Of a stretch of 64,000 nucleotides of DNA, positions 35,178 through 44,211 are shown piece by piece. The notes below the pieces were generated by a model, which worked only from the letters and a program-made list of their open reading frames with translations, was not told where the DNA came from and did not search any database. The translations under genes were made by a program, and so were the position numbers. This DNA is from Streptomyces sp. sk2.1 (lineage in GTDB: Bacteria > Actinomycetota > Actinomycetes > Streptomycetales > Streptomycetaceae), in contig NZ_RDBO01000021.1 in NCBI RefSeq assembly GCF_008120935.1, positions 73,087 to 137,086 on the forward strand, read 5' to 3'. Numbering within the stretch: position 1 is the first letter of the stretch; each line of letters opens with the position of its first letter.

Positions 35178-36191
35178 GTGGCGAAGACCGCGCTCATCAC
35201 CGGCGTGACCGGACAGGACGGTTCGTATCTGTCCGAGTTGCTGCTCGACAAGGGGTACACGGTCCATGGACTGATACGCCGCTCGTCGAGCTTCAACACC
35301 GAGCGCATAGACCACATCTACCAGGGCCCGGAGGAGGAGAACCGCACGTTCGTCCTGCACCACGCCGACCTCGCCGACGGGGTCGCGCTGGTGAACCTGC
35401 TGCGCGACATCCGGCCGGACGAGGTCTACAACCTGGGCGCGCAGTCGCACGTACGCGTCTCGTTCGACGCGCCGCTGTACACGGGCGACATCACCGGGCT
35501 CGGCACCATCCGGCTGCTGGAGGCGGTCCGGGCGAGCGGCATCGACACCCGGATCTACCAGGCCTCGTCGTCGGAGATGTTCGGCGCCACTCCGCCCCCG
35601 CAGAACGAGAAGACCCCGTTCCACCCGCGCAGCCCGTACAGTGTCGCGAAGGTCTACTCGTACTGGGCGACGGTCAACTACCGTGAGGCGTACGGGATGT
35701 TCGCGGTCAACGGGATCCTCTTCAACCACGAGTCGCCGCGGCGCGGCGAGACCTTCGTGACCCGGAAGATCACCCGCGGGGTGGCCAGGATCAAGGCGGG
35801 TCTGCAGACCCATCTCCATCTGGGCAACCTCGACGCCGTGCGCGACTGGGGCTATGCCCCCGAATACGTCGACGCGATGTGGCGGATGCTCCAGTGCGAC
35901 GAGCCGGACGACTACGTGGTGGCCACCGGCGAGGGCGTGAGCGTCCGGCAGTTCCTGGAGTACGCCTTCGCGCACGCGGGCCTGGACTGGCGCGAACACG
36001 TCCGCTACGACGCCAAGTACGAGCGTCCCAGCGAGGTCGACGCGCTGATCGGGGACGCCACGAAGGCCGAGGAACTGCTCGGCTGGAAACCGGCCGTGCG
36101 TTCGCGGGAGCTCGCCAGGATCATGGTCGAGGCGGACATCCGCCAGCTGTCCGACCAGCTCGCCGGGGCCTCCGTGCGGGTGGACCGATGA
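35178..36191 (+). CDS. gmd: GDP-mannose 4,6-dehydratase
   Basis: 337 residues, full length. NAD(P) loop [19 protein letters not shown] at the N-terminus, then the GMD-specific [52 protein letters not shown] (Tyr-x3-Lys) and [19 protein letters not shown]. It makes GDP-4-keto-6-deoxy-D-mannose, the substrate of the neighbouring fucose synthase. GTG 35178 has AGGGGGAGAC directly upstream. Together these two genes commit GDP-mannose to a 6-deoxyhexose (L-fucose) in the polysaccharide. Confidence 0.96.
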   Translation: MAKTALITGVTGQDGSYLSELLLDKGYTVHGLIRRSSSFNTERIDHIYQGPEEENRTFVLHHADLADGVALVNLLRDIRPDEVYNLGAQSHVRVSFDAPLYTGDITGLGTIRLLEAVRASGIDTRIYQASSSEMFGATPPPQNEKTPFHPRSPYSVAKVYSYWATVNYREAYGMFAVNGILFNHESPRRGETFVTRKITRGVARIKAGLQTHLHLGNLDAVRDWGYAPEYVDAMWRMLQCDEPDDYVVATGEGVSVRQFLEYAFAHAGLDWREHVRYDAKYERPSEVDALIGDATKAEELLGWKPAVRSRELARIMVEADIRQLSDQLAGASVRVDR

Positions 36192-36441
36192 GGGGCCTTC
36201 GCGCGTCCGGCGCCCTTCCCCGGACCGGACCGGCGCACCACCGCGCAGCCCGGCCGTCGCCCTGCCGGGCGGCGGCGCCGGGAACCGTCACGGACGCGCC
36301 CGCAGGGGCCGGGGCGGTCCGCTCCGGCCACGCCCATGTGCCCGCCCCCGCCGGAAGCGGGACGGTCCGTCCCCGCCGCCGGTGGGGAGGGGCGACAAGC
36401 GCGGCCCCCGGGCCGCGGACCGTTCTCACCTTCGGAGCCGA

Positions 36442-38703
36442 ATGATGAAACCGACCACGGGGCACAGACCCTTCAAGGGGGGCCGGACGCGTGCGGCGGC
36501 CGCGGCCCTCTGTCTGCTCGCCGGAGCACTGACCGCCGCCGCGTCCGGGGGCGGCCCGGCCGCGGCCCTCACCCCGCCGGTCGCCCTGACCGCGGACGAC
36601 CTCGCCACCTGGCAGACCAACGGCATCGTCTGGTCGATGGCCGCGTCGGACGCCGGTGTCGTCTACACCGGCGGCACCTTCTCCACGGTCCGGCCGCCGG
36701 ACGCCGCGCCGGGCACCTCGGAGCAGCCCGCGGTGAACTTCGCCGCGTTCGACGCGGCGACGGGCGCACCGGCCGGGTGCAGCCTGTCGTTCACGGTCTC
36801 GTCGGGCACCGCGACCGTGCGTTCCCTGGCGCTCTCGCCGGACCAGAAGACCCTCTACGCCGGTGGGCGGTTCGGGTCGGTGAACGGGGTCGGGGTGAGC
36901 AACATCGCCGCGATCGACGTCGCGACCTGCACCCCGCGCCAGGACTTCAAGTTCGCCGTGTCCGCGACGGTCCGGGCCCTCGCCGTCACCGCCGACACCG
37001 TCTATCTGGGCGGCGACTTCACCAGCGTCGCGGGGCAGGCCCGGAAGATGTTCGCCGCGGTCACCACGGCGGGCGCGCTGAAGCCGTGGAAGGCCGACGC
37101 GGACGAGGTGGGCCGGGCCGTGGAGCTGACGCCCGACCGCAAGCACGTCCTGCTCGGCGGTGACTTCTTCACCGTCAACGGCACCACCTCGCACGCGCTG
37201 GCGGTGGTGGACGCCACGAGCGGGGCCGTGCGGAAGAGCTACCCGGCCGGTTTCATCCCCGACACCTCGACGGTGCAGGACCTCACCACGGACGCCACCG
37301 GCTTCTACACCGCCAACGAGGGCACCGGGGGCGGTGTGTTCGACGGCCGGATCGCGCTGGACCTCGGCGACTTCGAGCAGCGCTGGCGGGACACCTGCCT
37401 GGGCGCCACCCAGGCCGTCCTGGTGCACAAGGGCGTGCTGTACAGCGGGAGTCACGCGCACGACTGCGCCAGCATGGGCGAGTTCCCCAACCAGCCGCGC
37501 AAGCACCTGCTGGCCCAGTCCGTCGACGACCCGAAGCTGCTCCCCTGGTTCCCGGACACCAACGACGGGATCGGGGAACCGGTCGGTCCCCGGGTGATGG
37601 CACAGGCCGACAGCGGCGGCCACCACTACCTCTGGGTCGGCGGCGAGTTCACCACCGTCAACGGCTCCGCCCAGCAGGGCCTGACCCGGTTCGCCGACGG
37701 GCCCGACACCGGTGCCCCGTGGGTGCCCAACGTCAGCCTGTCCACGGTCTCCCCGGGCAAGGTGGAGGTCAACTGGCAGACCAGCTTCGACACCGACGAC
37801 GGGGAACTCACCTACCGCGTCTACAAGGACGGCGCGAGCACCCCGGTGCACACCACGACGGGGTACTCGCTGTTCTGGGACCGGCCGCAGCTGCGGTGGA
37901 CCGACACGGACGTGGCCGCGGGCGAGACCCACTCGTACCGGATCAGCGCGAGCGACGGCACCAACACCAGCGCCAAATCGGCCGCTGTGTCCGCCACCGT
38001 GACGTCCGCGGCCGAGAAGTACCCCGCCAAGGTGCTGGCCGACGGCGCCTCGCTCTACTGGCGGTACGACGAGGGCTCCTCGACCTTCGCCGGTGGCACC
38101 GGCCCGGGGCTGGACAACGGGTTCCTGCGCAACTCCCCCGCCTACCGCCAGACCCCGGCGGCCGTCGCGGGCCCGTCGACCGCGATCGGCTTCAACGGCT
38201 CGAACCAGTACGCGTACAGCAACCGGCGCCACCCGCAGCCGGCCAGGTTCTCGGTGGAGACCTGGATCAAAACCACGACCACCAAGGGGGGAAGGATCAT
38301 CGGCTTCTCCAATCTGACCATGCAGAACAGCACCCAGTACGACAAGCACGTGTACATGCGTGACGACGGCCGGCTGGTCTTCGGGGTGAAGAGCGGCAGC
38401 GCCCGGACCGTCACCACGCCCTCCGCCTACAACAACGGCGCCTGGCACCACGTGGTCGCCACGCAGGGCCCCGGCGGCATGGCGCTGTACGTGGACGGGC
38501 AGCTCCGCGCCTCGTCCGCCCTGTACACCGGCAACGAGAAGTACGACGGCTACTGGCGGGTCGGCGGGGACAATCTGAACGGCTGGCCGAGCAGGCCGAC
38601 GAGCAACTTCTTCGCCGGGCAGATCGACGAGACCGCCGTCTACCCGACCGCGCTGAGCGGTGCGCAGGTCAGTTCCCACTACGCGCTGAGGACGGGTGGA
38701 TGA
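36442..38703 (+). CDS. Secreted beta-propeller / fibronectin III / LamG surface protein
   Basis: 753 residues with a Sec signal (residues 1-43). Residues 50-420 hold repeats of the delta-60 kind, five of them visible as YTGGTFSTV, YAGGRFGSV, YLGGDFTSV, LLGGDFFTV and WVGGEFTTV. A fibronectin type III module follows (about 426-515) and a concanavalin-like LamG domain (about 535-753, with FSVETWIKTTTTKGG and GAWHHVVATQGPGGMALYVDG). It is likely extracellular and carbohydrate-binding, perhaps organising the polymer made here. The second ATG (36445) is better spaced from GGAG. Its stop overlaps the lipoprotein start by 4 bp. Confidence 0.87.
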   Translation: MMKPTTGHRPFKGGRTRAAAAALCLLAGALTAAASGGGPAAALTPPVALTADDLATWQTNGIVWSMAASDAGVVYTGGTFSTVRPPDAAPGTSEQPAVNFAAFDAATGAPAGCSLSFTVSSGTATVRSLALSPDQKTLYAGGRFGSVNGVGVSNIAAIDVATCTPRQDFKFAVSATVRALAVTADTVYLGGDFTSVAGQARKMFAAVTTAGALKPWKADADEVGRAVELTPDRKHVLLGGDFFTVNGTTSHALAVVDATSGAVRKSYPAGFIPDTSTVQDLTTDATGFYTANEGTGGGVFDGRIALDLGDFEQRWRDTCLGATQAVLVHKGVLYSGSHAHDCASMGEFPNQPRKHLLAQSVDDPKLLPWFPDTNDGIGEPVGPRVMAQADSGGHHYLWVGGEFTTVNGSAQQGLTRFADGPDTGAPWVPNVSLSTVSPGKVEVNWQTSFDTDDGELTYRVYKDGASTPVHTTTGYSLFWDRPQLRWTDTDVAAGETHSYRISASDGTNTSAKSAAVSATVTSAAEKYPAKVLADGASLYWRYDEGSSTFAGGTGPGLDNGFLRNSPAYRQTPAAVAGPSTAIGFNGSNQYAYSNRRHPQPARFSVETWIKTTTTKGGRIIGFSNLTMQNSTQYDKHVYMRDDGRLVFGVKSGSARTVTTPSAYNNGAWHHVVATQGPGGMALYVDGQLRASSALYTGNEKYDGYWRVGGDNLNGWPSRPTSNFFAGQIDETAVYPTALSGAQVSSHYALRTGG

Positions 38704-39392
38704 GGTATCCGTTCCGGGCCGGTGCCGTCGCCGTACTCGCGGCGGTGCTGGCCGCCTGCGGCTCGTCCTCCCCGGACCGGGAGGCGGACCGGGTGGCCGG
38801 GCCCGCGGCGAGCCGGGCGCCGCTCGCGGCCCCGTCGTCCGGTCCCGGCACCACCGCGTCCGGCACCCCCTCGGCCCCGCGGACGGGCGAACCGCCGAAA
38901 CTGTCCGCCGACGAACTCGCCCCGGCCACCGGCTCCTTCACGAAGGAGCAGAAGAAGTACCTGACCGACCGGGTGCCCCGGGGCATGGACCCGGCGGCCG
39001 TGCTCCAGACCGGCCAGGAGACCTGCGACAGGCTGGACTACCTGGTGAGGGCCGACCGGGACGTGGCGGTCGGCGCGATCGTGACGGGCGAGATCGCCGA
39101 CGCACGGCCCGCCGTGGAGAACCTCTGCACCCGGCACCGGGACCTGCTGCGGGAGGCCGGCCGGGGGTACGCGGACGGCACGTACGAGGGCGACGGTGTC
39201 CGGCCCGGCCGCTACCGCAGCGTCTCCCCCACCGGGAACTGCAGTTGGCGGATCACCGGCGCGGACGGCCGGGACCTGACCTCGGGCTCGGCCGCCGCCG
39301 GGAAGCGGAGCGGGATCACCGTGCCCGCGTCGGCCCGCGCCTTCACCTCGACCGGCTGCTACGCCTGGCTGCCCGAAGGAGACTCCCGATGA
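38700..39392 (+). CDS. Lipoprotein of unknown function in the exopolysaccharide operon
   Basis: 230 residues. Lipoprotein signal with lipobox LAAC (Cys at about residue 20), then ~60 residues rich in Pro, Ser, Ala and Thr, a cell-wall-spanning linker. The folded part has a Cys-containing helix region (GQETCDRLDYLVRADRDVAV..ENLCTRH) and a C-terminal beta module YEGDGVRPGRYRSVSPTGNC...STGCYAW, a pattern often seen at the end of actinobacterial surface proteins. ATGA overlaps on both sides tie it to the propeller/LamG gene and the glycosyltransferase gene. Confidence 0.82.
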   Translation: MRYPFRAGAVAVLAAVLAACGSSSPDREADRVAGPAASRAPLAAPSSGPGTTASGTPSAPRTGEPPKLSADELAPATGSFTKEQKKYLTDRVPRGMDPAAVLQTGQETCDRLDYLVRADRDVAVGAIVTGEIADARPAVENLCTRHRDLLREAGRGYADGTYEGDGVRPGRYRSVSPTGNCSWRITGADGRDLTSGSAAAGKRSGITVPASARAFTSTGCYAWLPEGDSR

Positions 39393-40216
39393 ACAGGCTG
39401 CCGATAGCCGTGGTGATCCCCACGAAGAACGAGGGGCTCAACATCGCCGAGGCGGTGGGGTCGGTGCTCGGCCACTTCGAGGCGGTCGTCGTCGTCGACT
39501 CGCACAGCACGGACGACACGGCGAAGATCGCCGAGGAGTGCGGGGCCGAGGTGGTCGCGTACACCTGGGACGGCGGGCATCCCCGCAAGAAGCAGTGGTG
39601 TCTGGACCACGTCCGCACGGACCTGGACTGGATCCTGCTGCTCGACGGGGACGAGCGGATCGGTCCCGGTCTGCTGGCCGAGCTGCGGCAGGTCTTCTCC
39701 GCTCCCGGCGGGCCCGGGGCCGCCGCGTACGACATCCCGCTCGGTTACTGGTTCTCCGGGAAGCGGCTGCGGCACGGCTACACCATCCGCAAACGGTCGC
39801 TGACCGACCGGACCCGCTGCCGGTACCCGGAGGTGGGGGACCTCGACGCGCCGGGCATCGGCGAGGTCGAGGGGCACTACCAGCCCGTCGCCGAGTCGGT
39901 CGGCACCCTGCGCAACCCGATCGAGCACCAGGACCTCGACCCGGTCACCGCCTGGTTCGAGCGGCACAACCGCTACTCCGACTGGGAGGCGTGGCTGGAG
40001 CACCATCCCGAGGTGAAGGAGCAGGTGCGGAGGGTGAAGTCGCGCCAGGGGCAGCTGTTCCACAAGGCGCCGTTCAAGCCACTGGTGTCGTTCGCGTACA
40101 TGTACGTGTACCGGCGGGGGTTCCTCGACGGGCGGGCCGGGCTCGACTTCGCCCTGGCGATGAGCTTCTACCGTTGGCAGATCGGCCTCAAGTCCCGTGA
40201 GGGAAGGGTGGTTTGA
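39389..40216 (+). CDS. Family 2 glycosyltransferase (WaaE-like)
   Basis: 275 residues. GT-A fold with AVVIPTKNEGLNIAEAVGSV at the N-terminus, VVVVDSHSTDDTAKIAEE and the metal-binding ILLLDGDER. The GHPRKKQWCLDHV and PYRKRSL-type region (YTIRKRSLTDRTR) is that of the WaaE/KdtX group, which adds sugars in polysaccharide or LPS core assembly. The end (YMYVYRRGFLDGRAGLDFAL) is membrane-associated. It is translationally coupled to the lipoprotein gene and its transcript ends in the hairpin at 40226-40264. Confidence 0.9.
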   Translation: MNRLPIAVVIPTKNEGLNIAEAVGSVLGHFEAVVVVDSHSTDDTAKIAEECGAEVVAYTWDGGHPRKKQWCLDHVRTDLDWILLLDGDERIGPGLLAELRQVFSAPGGPGAAAYDIPLGYWFSGKRLRHGYTIRKRSLTDRTRCRYPEVGDLDAPGIGEVEGHYQPVAESVGTLRNPIEHQDLDPVTAWFERHNRYSDWEAWLEHHPEVKEQVRRVKSRQGQLFHKAPFKPLVSFAYMYVYRRGFLDGRAGLDFALAMSFYRWQIGLKSREGRVV

Positions 40217-40220
40217 GGCA

Positions 40221-41378
40221 TCAAACCCTCCGGCGGACCACGTCCTCGTAGGTCCGCCGGAGGGCTCCGGCCACGGCCTCGATGGTGAAGTCCTCGTTGA
40301 CGAGGTCCCAGGCCGCCCGGCCGGCCCGTTCGTTGGCCTCGGGTTCGAGGAGTTCCAGTACGGCGTCGGCGACCCCGCGCGCGTTCCTCGCGTCCTGGCC
40401 GACCCGGCTGTCGATCACCCGGCCCGCTCCCGCCCGTGCCACGTCGGGGGCGAGGCCGCAGGTGCGGGTGACGACCACGGGGGTGCCGACCGACATCGCC
40501 TCCAGGACGGACACGCCCAGGGGTTCCTCGATCGACGGCAGCACGTACACATCGGCCTGCCGTCCCGCCGCCAGGACCGCCTCGTGGTCGAGCGGCCCCA
40601 CGTGGTCGAGCGAGTCCGTCACCCCCAGCCCGCGGGCGAGTTCCAGGGTGCCGCGCAGGGCGCCGGTGTCGGGTCCGGCCAGCACGAAGCGGGCGTCGGG
40701 GTGGCGGGCCAGGACCGCGGGCATCGCGGCGACGAAGTCCTCCGGGCGCTTGCGTTCCTGGATGCGGGCCAGGAAGAGCACCGTGGGCGGCCGGCCCGGC
40801 TCCCGGGCGGGCTTGCGTTGCTGCGGGCGCACCCCGTTGACCAGCCGGACGGTGCGGGTCAGCGGCACCGGTGCGGCGACGGCGTTCACATCGAGGCGTT
40901 CCGTCTCGGTCAGGTGCAGTACGGCGTCGGCGCGGCGCAGCACCGTGCGCACCCCGAGGAGGTCGGTCAACCGGGCGACCCGGTTCTCGGTGGGGTCCAC
41001 CATGCCGTGGGTCTGGACGACCAGCGGGGTGCGGGTGGCCAGGGCGAGCAGTGCGGCGGGCAGGGTCACCAGGTCGCGCATCAGGTGTACGTGGACCAGG
41101 TCGGCCCCGCGCATCATGCGGCGGGCGGTGAGCAGGAGCGCCCCGGAGGTGATGCCGCTGACCTCGAACACGGGAAGCAGATGGCGGGCCCGGAAGAGGT
41201 GGACCGGCACCCCCTCGACCTCGCGCGGCAGCGGTCCGTCGAAGCCGTCGCCCAGGGCCATGATCCGGGCGTCGTCGCCCGCGGCCCGCTGCACCTTCGA
41301 CAGGTTGAGCGCCACCCGCGTCGGACCGCCGAAGGCGTGGTCCGGGGTGTGGAGCGTGACGATGTGCAGGATCTTCAC
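40221..41378 (-). CDS. Family 4 glycosyltransferase
   Basis: 385 residues with the GT-B fold. N-terminal acceptor domain: HTPDHAFGGPTRVALNLSKV, DLVHVHLMRDLVTLPA, VVQTHGMVDPTENRVARL. C-terminal nucleotide-sugar domain: TVLFLARIQERKRPEDFVAA, FVLAGPDTGAL and the retaining-enzyme motif EEPLGVSVLEAMSVGTPVV (Glu-x7-Glu). It adds an internal sugar of the repeat unit; donor unknown. It converges with the GT2 gene, and its last 15 codons overlap a transcription terminator hairpin. It is divergent from the Wzy-like gene at 41484. Confidence 0.92.
   Translation of the reverse strand: MKILHIVTLHTPDHAFGGPTRVALNLSKVQRAAGDDARIMALGDGFDGPLPREVEGVPVHLFRARHLLPVFEVSGITSGALLLTARRMMRGADLVHVHLMRDLVTLPAALLALATRTPLVVQTHGMVDPTENRVARLTDLLGVRTVLRRADAVLHLTETERLDVNAVAAPVPLTRTVRLVNGVRPQQRKPAREPGRPPTVLFLARIQERKRPEDFVAAMPAVLARHPDARFVLAGPDTGALRGTLELARGLGVTDSLDHVGPLDHEAVLAAGRQADVYVLPSIEEPLGVSVLEAMSVGTPVVVTRTCGLAPDVARAGAGRVIDSRVGQDARNARGVADAVLELLEPEANERAGRAAWDLVNEDFTIEAVAGALRRTYEDVVRRRV
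40226..40264. terminator. Terminator embedded in the 3' coding end of the GT4 gene
   Basis: Perfect 14-bp arms CCCTCCGGCGGACC (40226-40239) and complement (40251-40264) with an 11-nt loop start only 10 bp after the GT2 stop. The stem encodes the last residues of the opposite-strand GT4 protein (RRTYEDVVRRRV), so one sequence serves as coding end and terminator. Confidence 0.8.
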
Positions 41379-41483
41379 CAGGGTTCCCCTCGCCCTCGGC
41401 CGACCCCGCCAGACTAGTCAGCCGAACCGCCCCAAGTGGGTTGATTCGTTAGAGTGTTCACAGGTCCACGGAACGGGGAGCGC

Positions 41484-42998
41484 ATGACGTCCGTGCACGA
41501 GGCGGAACCGTCCGCGCCCCTGCCGGGGCGCGTTCCGCGCGAACCGGTCCGGCCGCCGGCCGGGCCCATGTCGTGGGCGATGCTGTCGCGCGCGCTGGCC
41601 GTGCCGCTGATCCTCGGCCTGGTGTGCTTCCTGCCCGCGGTGATCGCCGCCCAGCCCGGTTCGGGCGTCCGGGACAACGCGTACTGGCTCCAGTTGGTGC
41701 TGACCTGCTACGCGGGGGCCCGGCTCGCGACGATGATCCTGTCCACCCGGCGGCGGCTGCTGCAGGGCATCTTCTGGATGTTCGTGTACATCGCGATGGG
41801 GGTGGCGCCGTTCGCGCAGGCGGTGATCGGGCAGACGCCCACCCCGGTGGTGGGGCCGCGGGGGGATCTGGTGACGGCCGTGGCGCTGGTCCTGGTGGGC
41901 TGTGCCGCGTTCGACCTCGGGGCGCTGCTGGCGAACCGCCGACCGCTGCGCCGGCGGGCCGCCGCCCGCCTCGGGACCGGTCCGGCCACCGTGCACCGGG
42001 GGCGGCTCAGGGTGCTGGTGCTGCTGGCCTTCGCCGCGAGCGGCTACTACGTCATGAAGGTGGGCGGCCCCGCCGTCTTCTTCACCAGCCGCCAGGAGAT
42101 CAGTGCCTCGGTCGCGGCCAGCGGTGTGGTGACGGAGGGGTCCAATGTGGGGTCGGCCTTCCTCAAGGGCTTCGGCACGGTGCCCGCGCTGCTCGGGCTG
42201 CTCTTCTGCACGCGCCGGCTGGTGACGTCGCGCCGGGCCCGCCGCTCCCCGTCGACGGTGCTGGCCTGGGGCGCGCTGATGCTCCTCAACGTCGTCGTCA
42301 ACAACCCCGTCTCCAACGCCCGTTACTGGTTCCTGACGGTCCTGGTCTCGTTCCTGTTCACCGCGTTCCCGAGCAGTTCGGCGATGTACCGCTCGGTGCT
42401 GGCGCTGGGGGTGGTGGGGGCGCTGGTGGTGTTCCCGTACGCGGACCGGTTCCGCTACGACGGCGACGGGTACCGGCCGGTGGAGTCGTCGTCGGTGTTC
42501 GAGCCGCTGGCCACCAAGGACTACGACCAGACGGTGATGTTCGCCAACGCCATCACCTGGGTCGACACCCGCGGCCACACCTACGGGCGCCAACTGGCGG
42601 GCTCCGCGCTGTTCTTCGTGCCCCGTTCGGTGTGGGACGGCAAGCCCGAGGACACCGGGGTGCGCGTCGGCCAGTGGATGGGGATGCGGATGACCAACCT
42701 GTCGGCGCCGTTGTGGGCCGAGCTCTGGGTCGACTTCGGCGCGCCGGGCATGGCGGGCGCCTTCGCCCTGGCCGGGTACGTCGCCGCCCGCACCGACCGG
42801 CGCTACGCGCGCGCGGTCTCCCGGGACGGGCCGGGGCCGGGCAGTGTGGCGGCCGTCTCCGTGCCGCTGCTCGCCGGGTACGCCTTCATCCTGTTGCGCG
42901 GGCCGCTGTTGCAGTCCGTCGGGAAGCTCGCCGTCGCGGCGCTCTGTCTGCTGCTGGTCACGAGCTTCCGGGAACGGGGCGAACGGCGTCCGCGCTGA
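41484..42998 (+). CDS. Wzy-like polysaccharide polymerase / O-antigen polymerase-type membrane protein
   Basis: 504 residues with about ten to twelve hydrophobic helices and a periplasmic-type loop around residues 330-395. Motifs shared with oligosaccharide repeat-unit polymerases: GGPAVFFTSRQEIS, NNPVSNARYWFLTVLVSFL and FVPRSVWDGKPEDTGVRVGQ, then LSAPLWAELWVDFGAPGMAGAF. It would join lipid-linked repeat units outside the membrane. ATG 41484 has GGGGAG 3 nt upstream. Its last 41 bp overlap the convergent flippase gene. Confidence 0.85.
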   Translation: MTSVHEAEPSAPLPGRVPREPVRPPAGPMSWAMLSRALAVPLILGLVCFLPAVIAAQPGSGVRDNAYWLQLVLTCYAGARLATMILSTRRRLLQGIFWMFVYIAMGVAPFAQAVIGQTPTPVVGPRGDLVTAVALVLVGCAAFDLGALLANRRPLRRRAAARLGTGPATVHRGRLRVLVLLAFAASGYYVMKVGGPAVFFTSRQEISASVAASGVVTEGSNVGSAFLKGFGTVPALLGLLFCTRRLVTSRRARRSPSTVLAWGALMLLNVVVNNPVSNARYWFLTVLVSFLFTAFPSSSAMYRSVLALGVVGALVVFPYADRFRYDGDGYRPVESSSVFEPLATKDYDQTVMFANAITWVDTRGHTYGRQLAGSALFFVPRSVWDGKPEDTGVRVGQWMGMRMTNLSAPLWAELWVDFGAPGMAGAFALAGYVAARTDRRYARAVSRDGPGPGSVAAVSVPLLAGYAFILLRGPLLQSVGKLAVAALCLLLVTSFRERGERRPR

Positions 42999-44211
42999 CC
43001 GGCGGCCGGTTCGCTGCGGGGCGGCGCCCCAGCCGGGCCACCCGGGTCCAGGTGGCCACCGCCTTGCAGACGGAGCCCAGGCACAGGCCCCAGGCGGCGC
43101 CCGGCACCCCGCCGAGCGCGTATCCGCCGATGAGGAGGGCGGCGGCGGTGAGCGAGAAGACCACCTGGACGGGGAGCGTGGTGCGGGGGTCGAGCATCCG
43201 CAGGGCCAGCAGCCCGCAGGTGCCGACGGCCATCGCCACGTACTGGCTGCCGGTCGCCGGGAGGAGGGCGGCGGCCGTGGGCCAGGTGTCGCCGAGCAGT
43301 CGACGGCCGACGCCGTCGGGCAGCAGGGCAAGTGCGGTGGTCCAGGCGGCGGCCGTGGCGGCCAGGACGGCGGCGAGCGCCGCGGCGGCCCGGGTCCGGC
43401 GGTGTGCGGAGGGGATGCGGCCCAGCAGCGGCGGGCCGAATCCGGTGGCCGAGGTGAACAGCACGTTCAGCGGCCCGAAGAGGGTGGTCGCGCCGCGCAG
43501 GGCACCGACCACCAGGGGGTTGCCGACCGCTCCGAGTCCGAGGACGGAGAGCTGGCCGGTGGCGTTGCCCACCCCGAACTCCACGACGAAGCGCCGCCCC
43601 AGGTGGTCGCGGCGCAGCAGGCTTCCCGGGCGCAGGGGCGCACCGGCCGTCCTGCGGTGCAGCAGTACGGCCGACAGCAGCAGGGCCGGGAGCGCGGACA
43701 GGCCCCACACGGCGACGAGCCGGGCGGCCGGGGCGCCGTGCGGCTGGGCGAGGAGCGCGCCCAGGGCGCAGCCGAGCCTGAGCAGGTCGCCGGTCAGCGC
43801 CAGGTGCGGCAGGTGCAGGGTGGAGAAGGCGTAGCGCATGGTGTCCTGGCCCAGGACGACCGGCAGGACGAGTCCCAGCGCCGTCAGGGCCGGTGCGGTG
43901 GCGCCGGGCAGCGAGAGGCAGACGGCGGCCGTCGGAACACCGAGCGCCGCCGCCGCGAGCAGGGTGAAGGCGACCGCCGACCGGCAGGAGCCGCGCACCT
44001 CGTCGGCGTCGCCGCGGCGCAGCACCAACGGCTGGCCGACGTAGGCACCGAAGGACCCCAGCAGCACGGTGAAGACGAGGTAGACCGCCGAGAAGCGGGC
44101 GAAGTCGGCCACGGTGGACAGACGGGCGGCCGTGACCAGCACCAGGATGTTGGTGAGCGCCGCCACGCCCTGGTCCGCGACCGAGCAGACGATCGCGGTG
44201 CGTGCCCTCAT
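42958..44211 (-). CDS. Wzx-like polysaccharide flippase (MOP/MATE superfamily)
   Basis: 417 residues with 12 predicted hydrophobic segments and the start typical of repeat-unit flippases (ALTNILVLVTAARLSTVADFARFSAVYLVF). It would move undecaprenyl-linked repeat units across the membrane to the Wzy-like polymerase. The start (ATG 44211) overlaps the Wzz-like stop by 4 bp, so genes 47158 to 42958 form one leftward operon: GT4, Wzz-like, Wzx-like. Tail-to-tail coding overlap of 41 bp with the Wzy-like gene is unusual. Confidence 0.85.
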   Translation of the reverse strand: MRARTAIVCSVADQGVAALTNILVLVTAARLSTVADFARFSAVYLVFTVLLGSFGAYVGQPLVLRRGDADEVRGSCRSAVAFTLLAAAALGVPTAAVCLSLPGATAPALTALGLVLPVVLGQDTMRYAFSTLHLPHLALTGDLLRLGCALGALLAQPHGAPAARLVAVWGLSALPALLLSAVLLHRRTAGAPLRPGSLLRRDHLGRRFVVEFGVGNATGQLSVLGLGAVGNPLVVGALRGATTLFGPLNVLFTSATGFGPPLLGRIPSAHRRTRAAAALAAVLAATAAAWTTALALLPDGVGRRLLGDTWPTAAALLPATGSQYVAMAVGTCGLLALRMLDPRTTLPVQVVFSLTAAALLIGGYALGGVPGAAWGLCLGSVCKAVATWTRVARLGRRPAANRPPVSADAVRPVPGSS

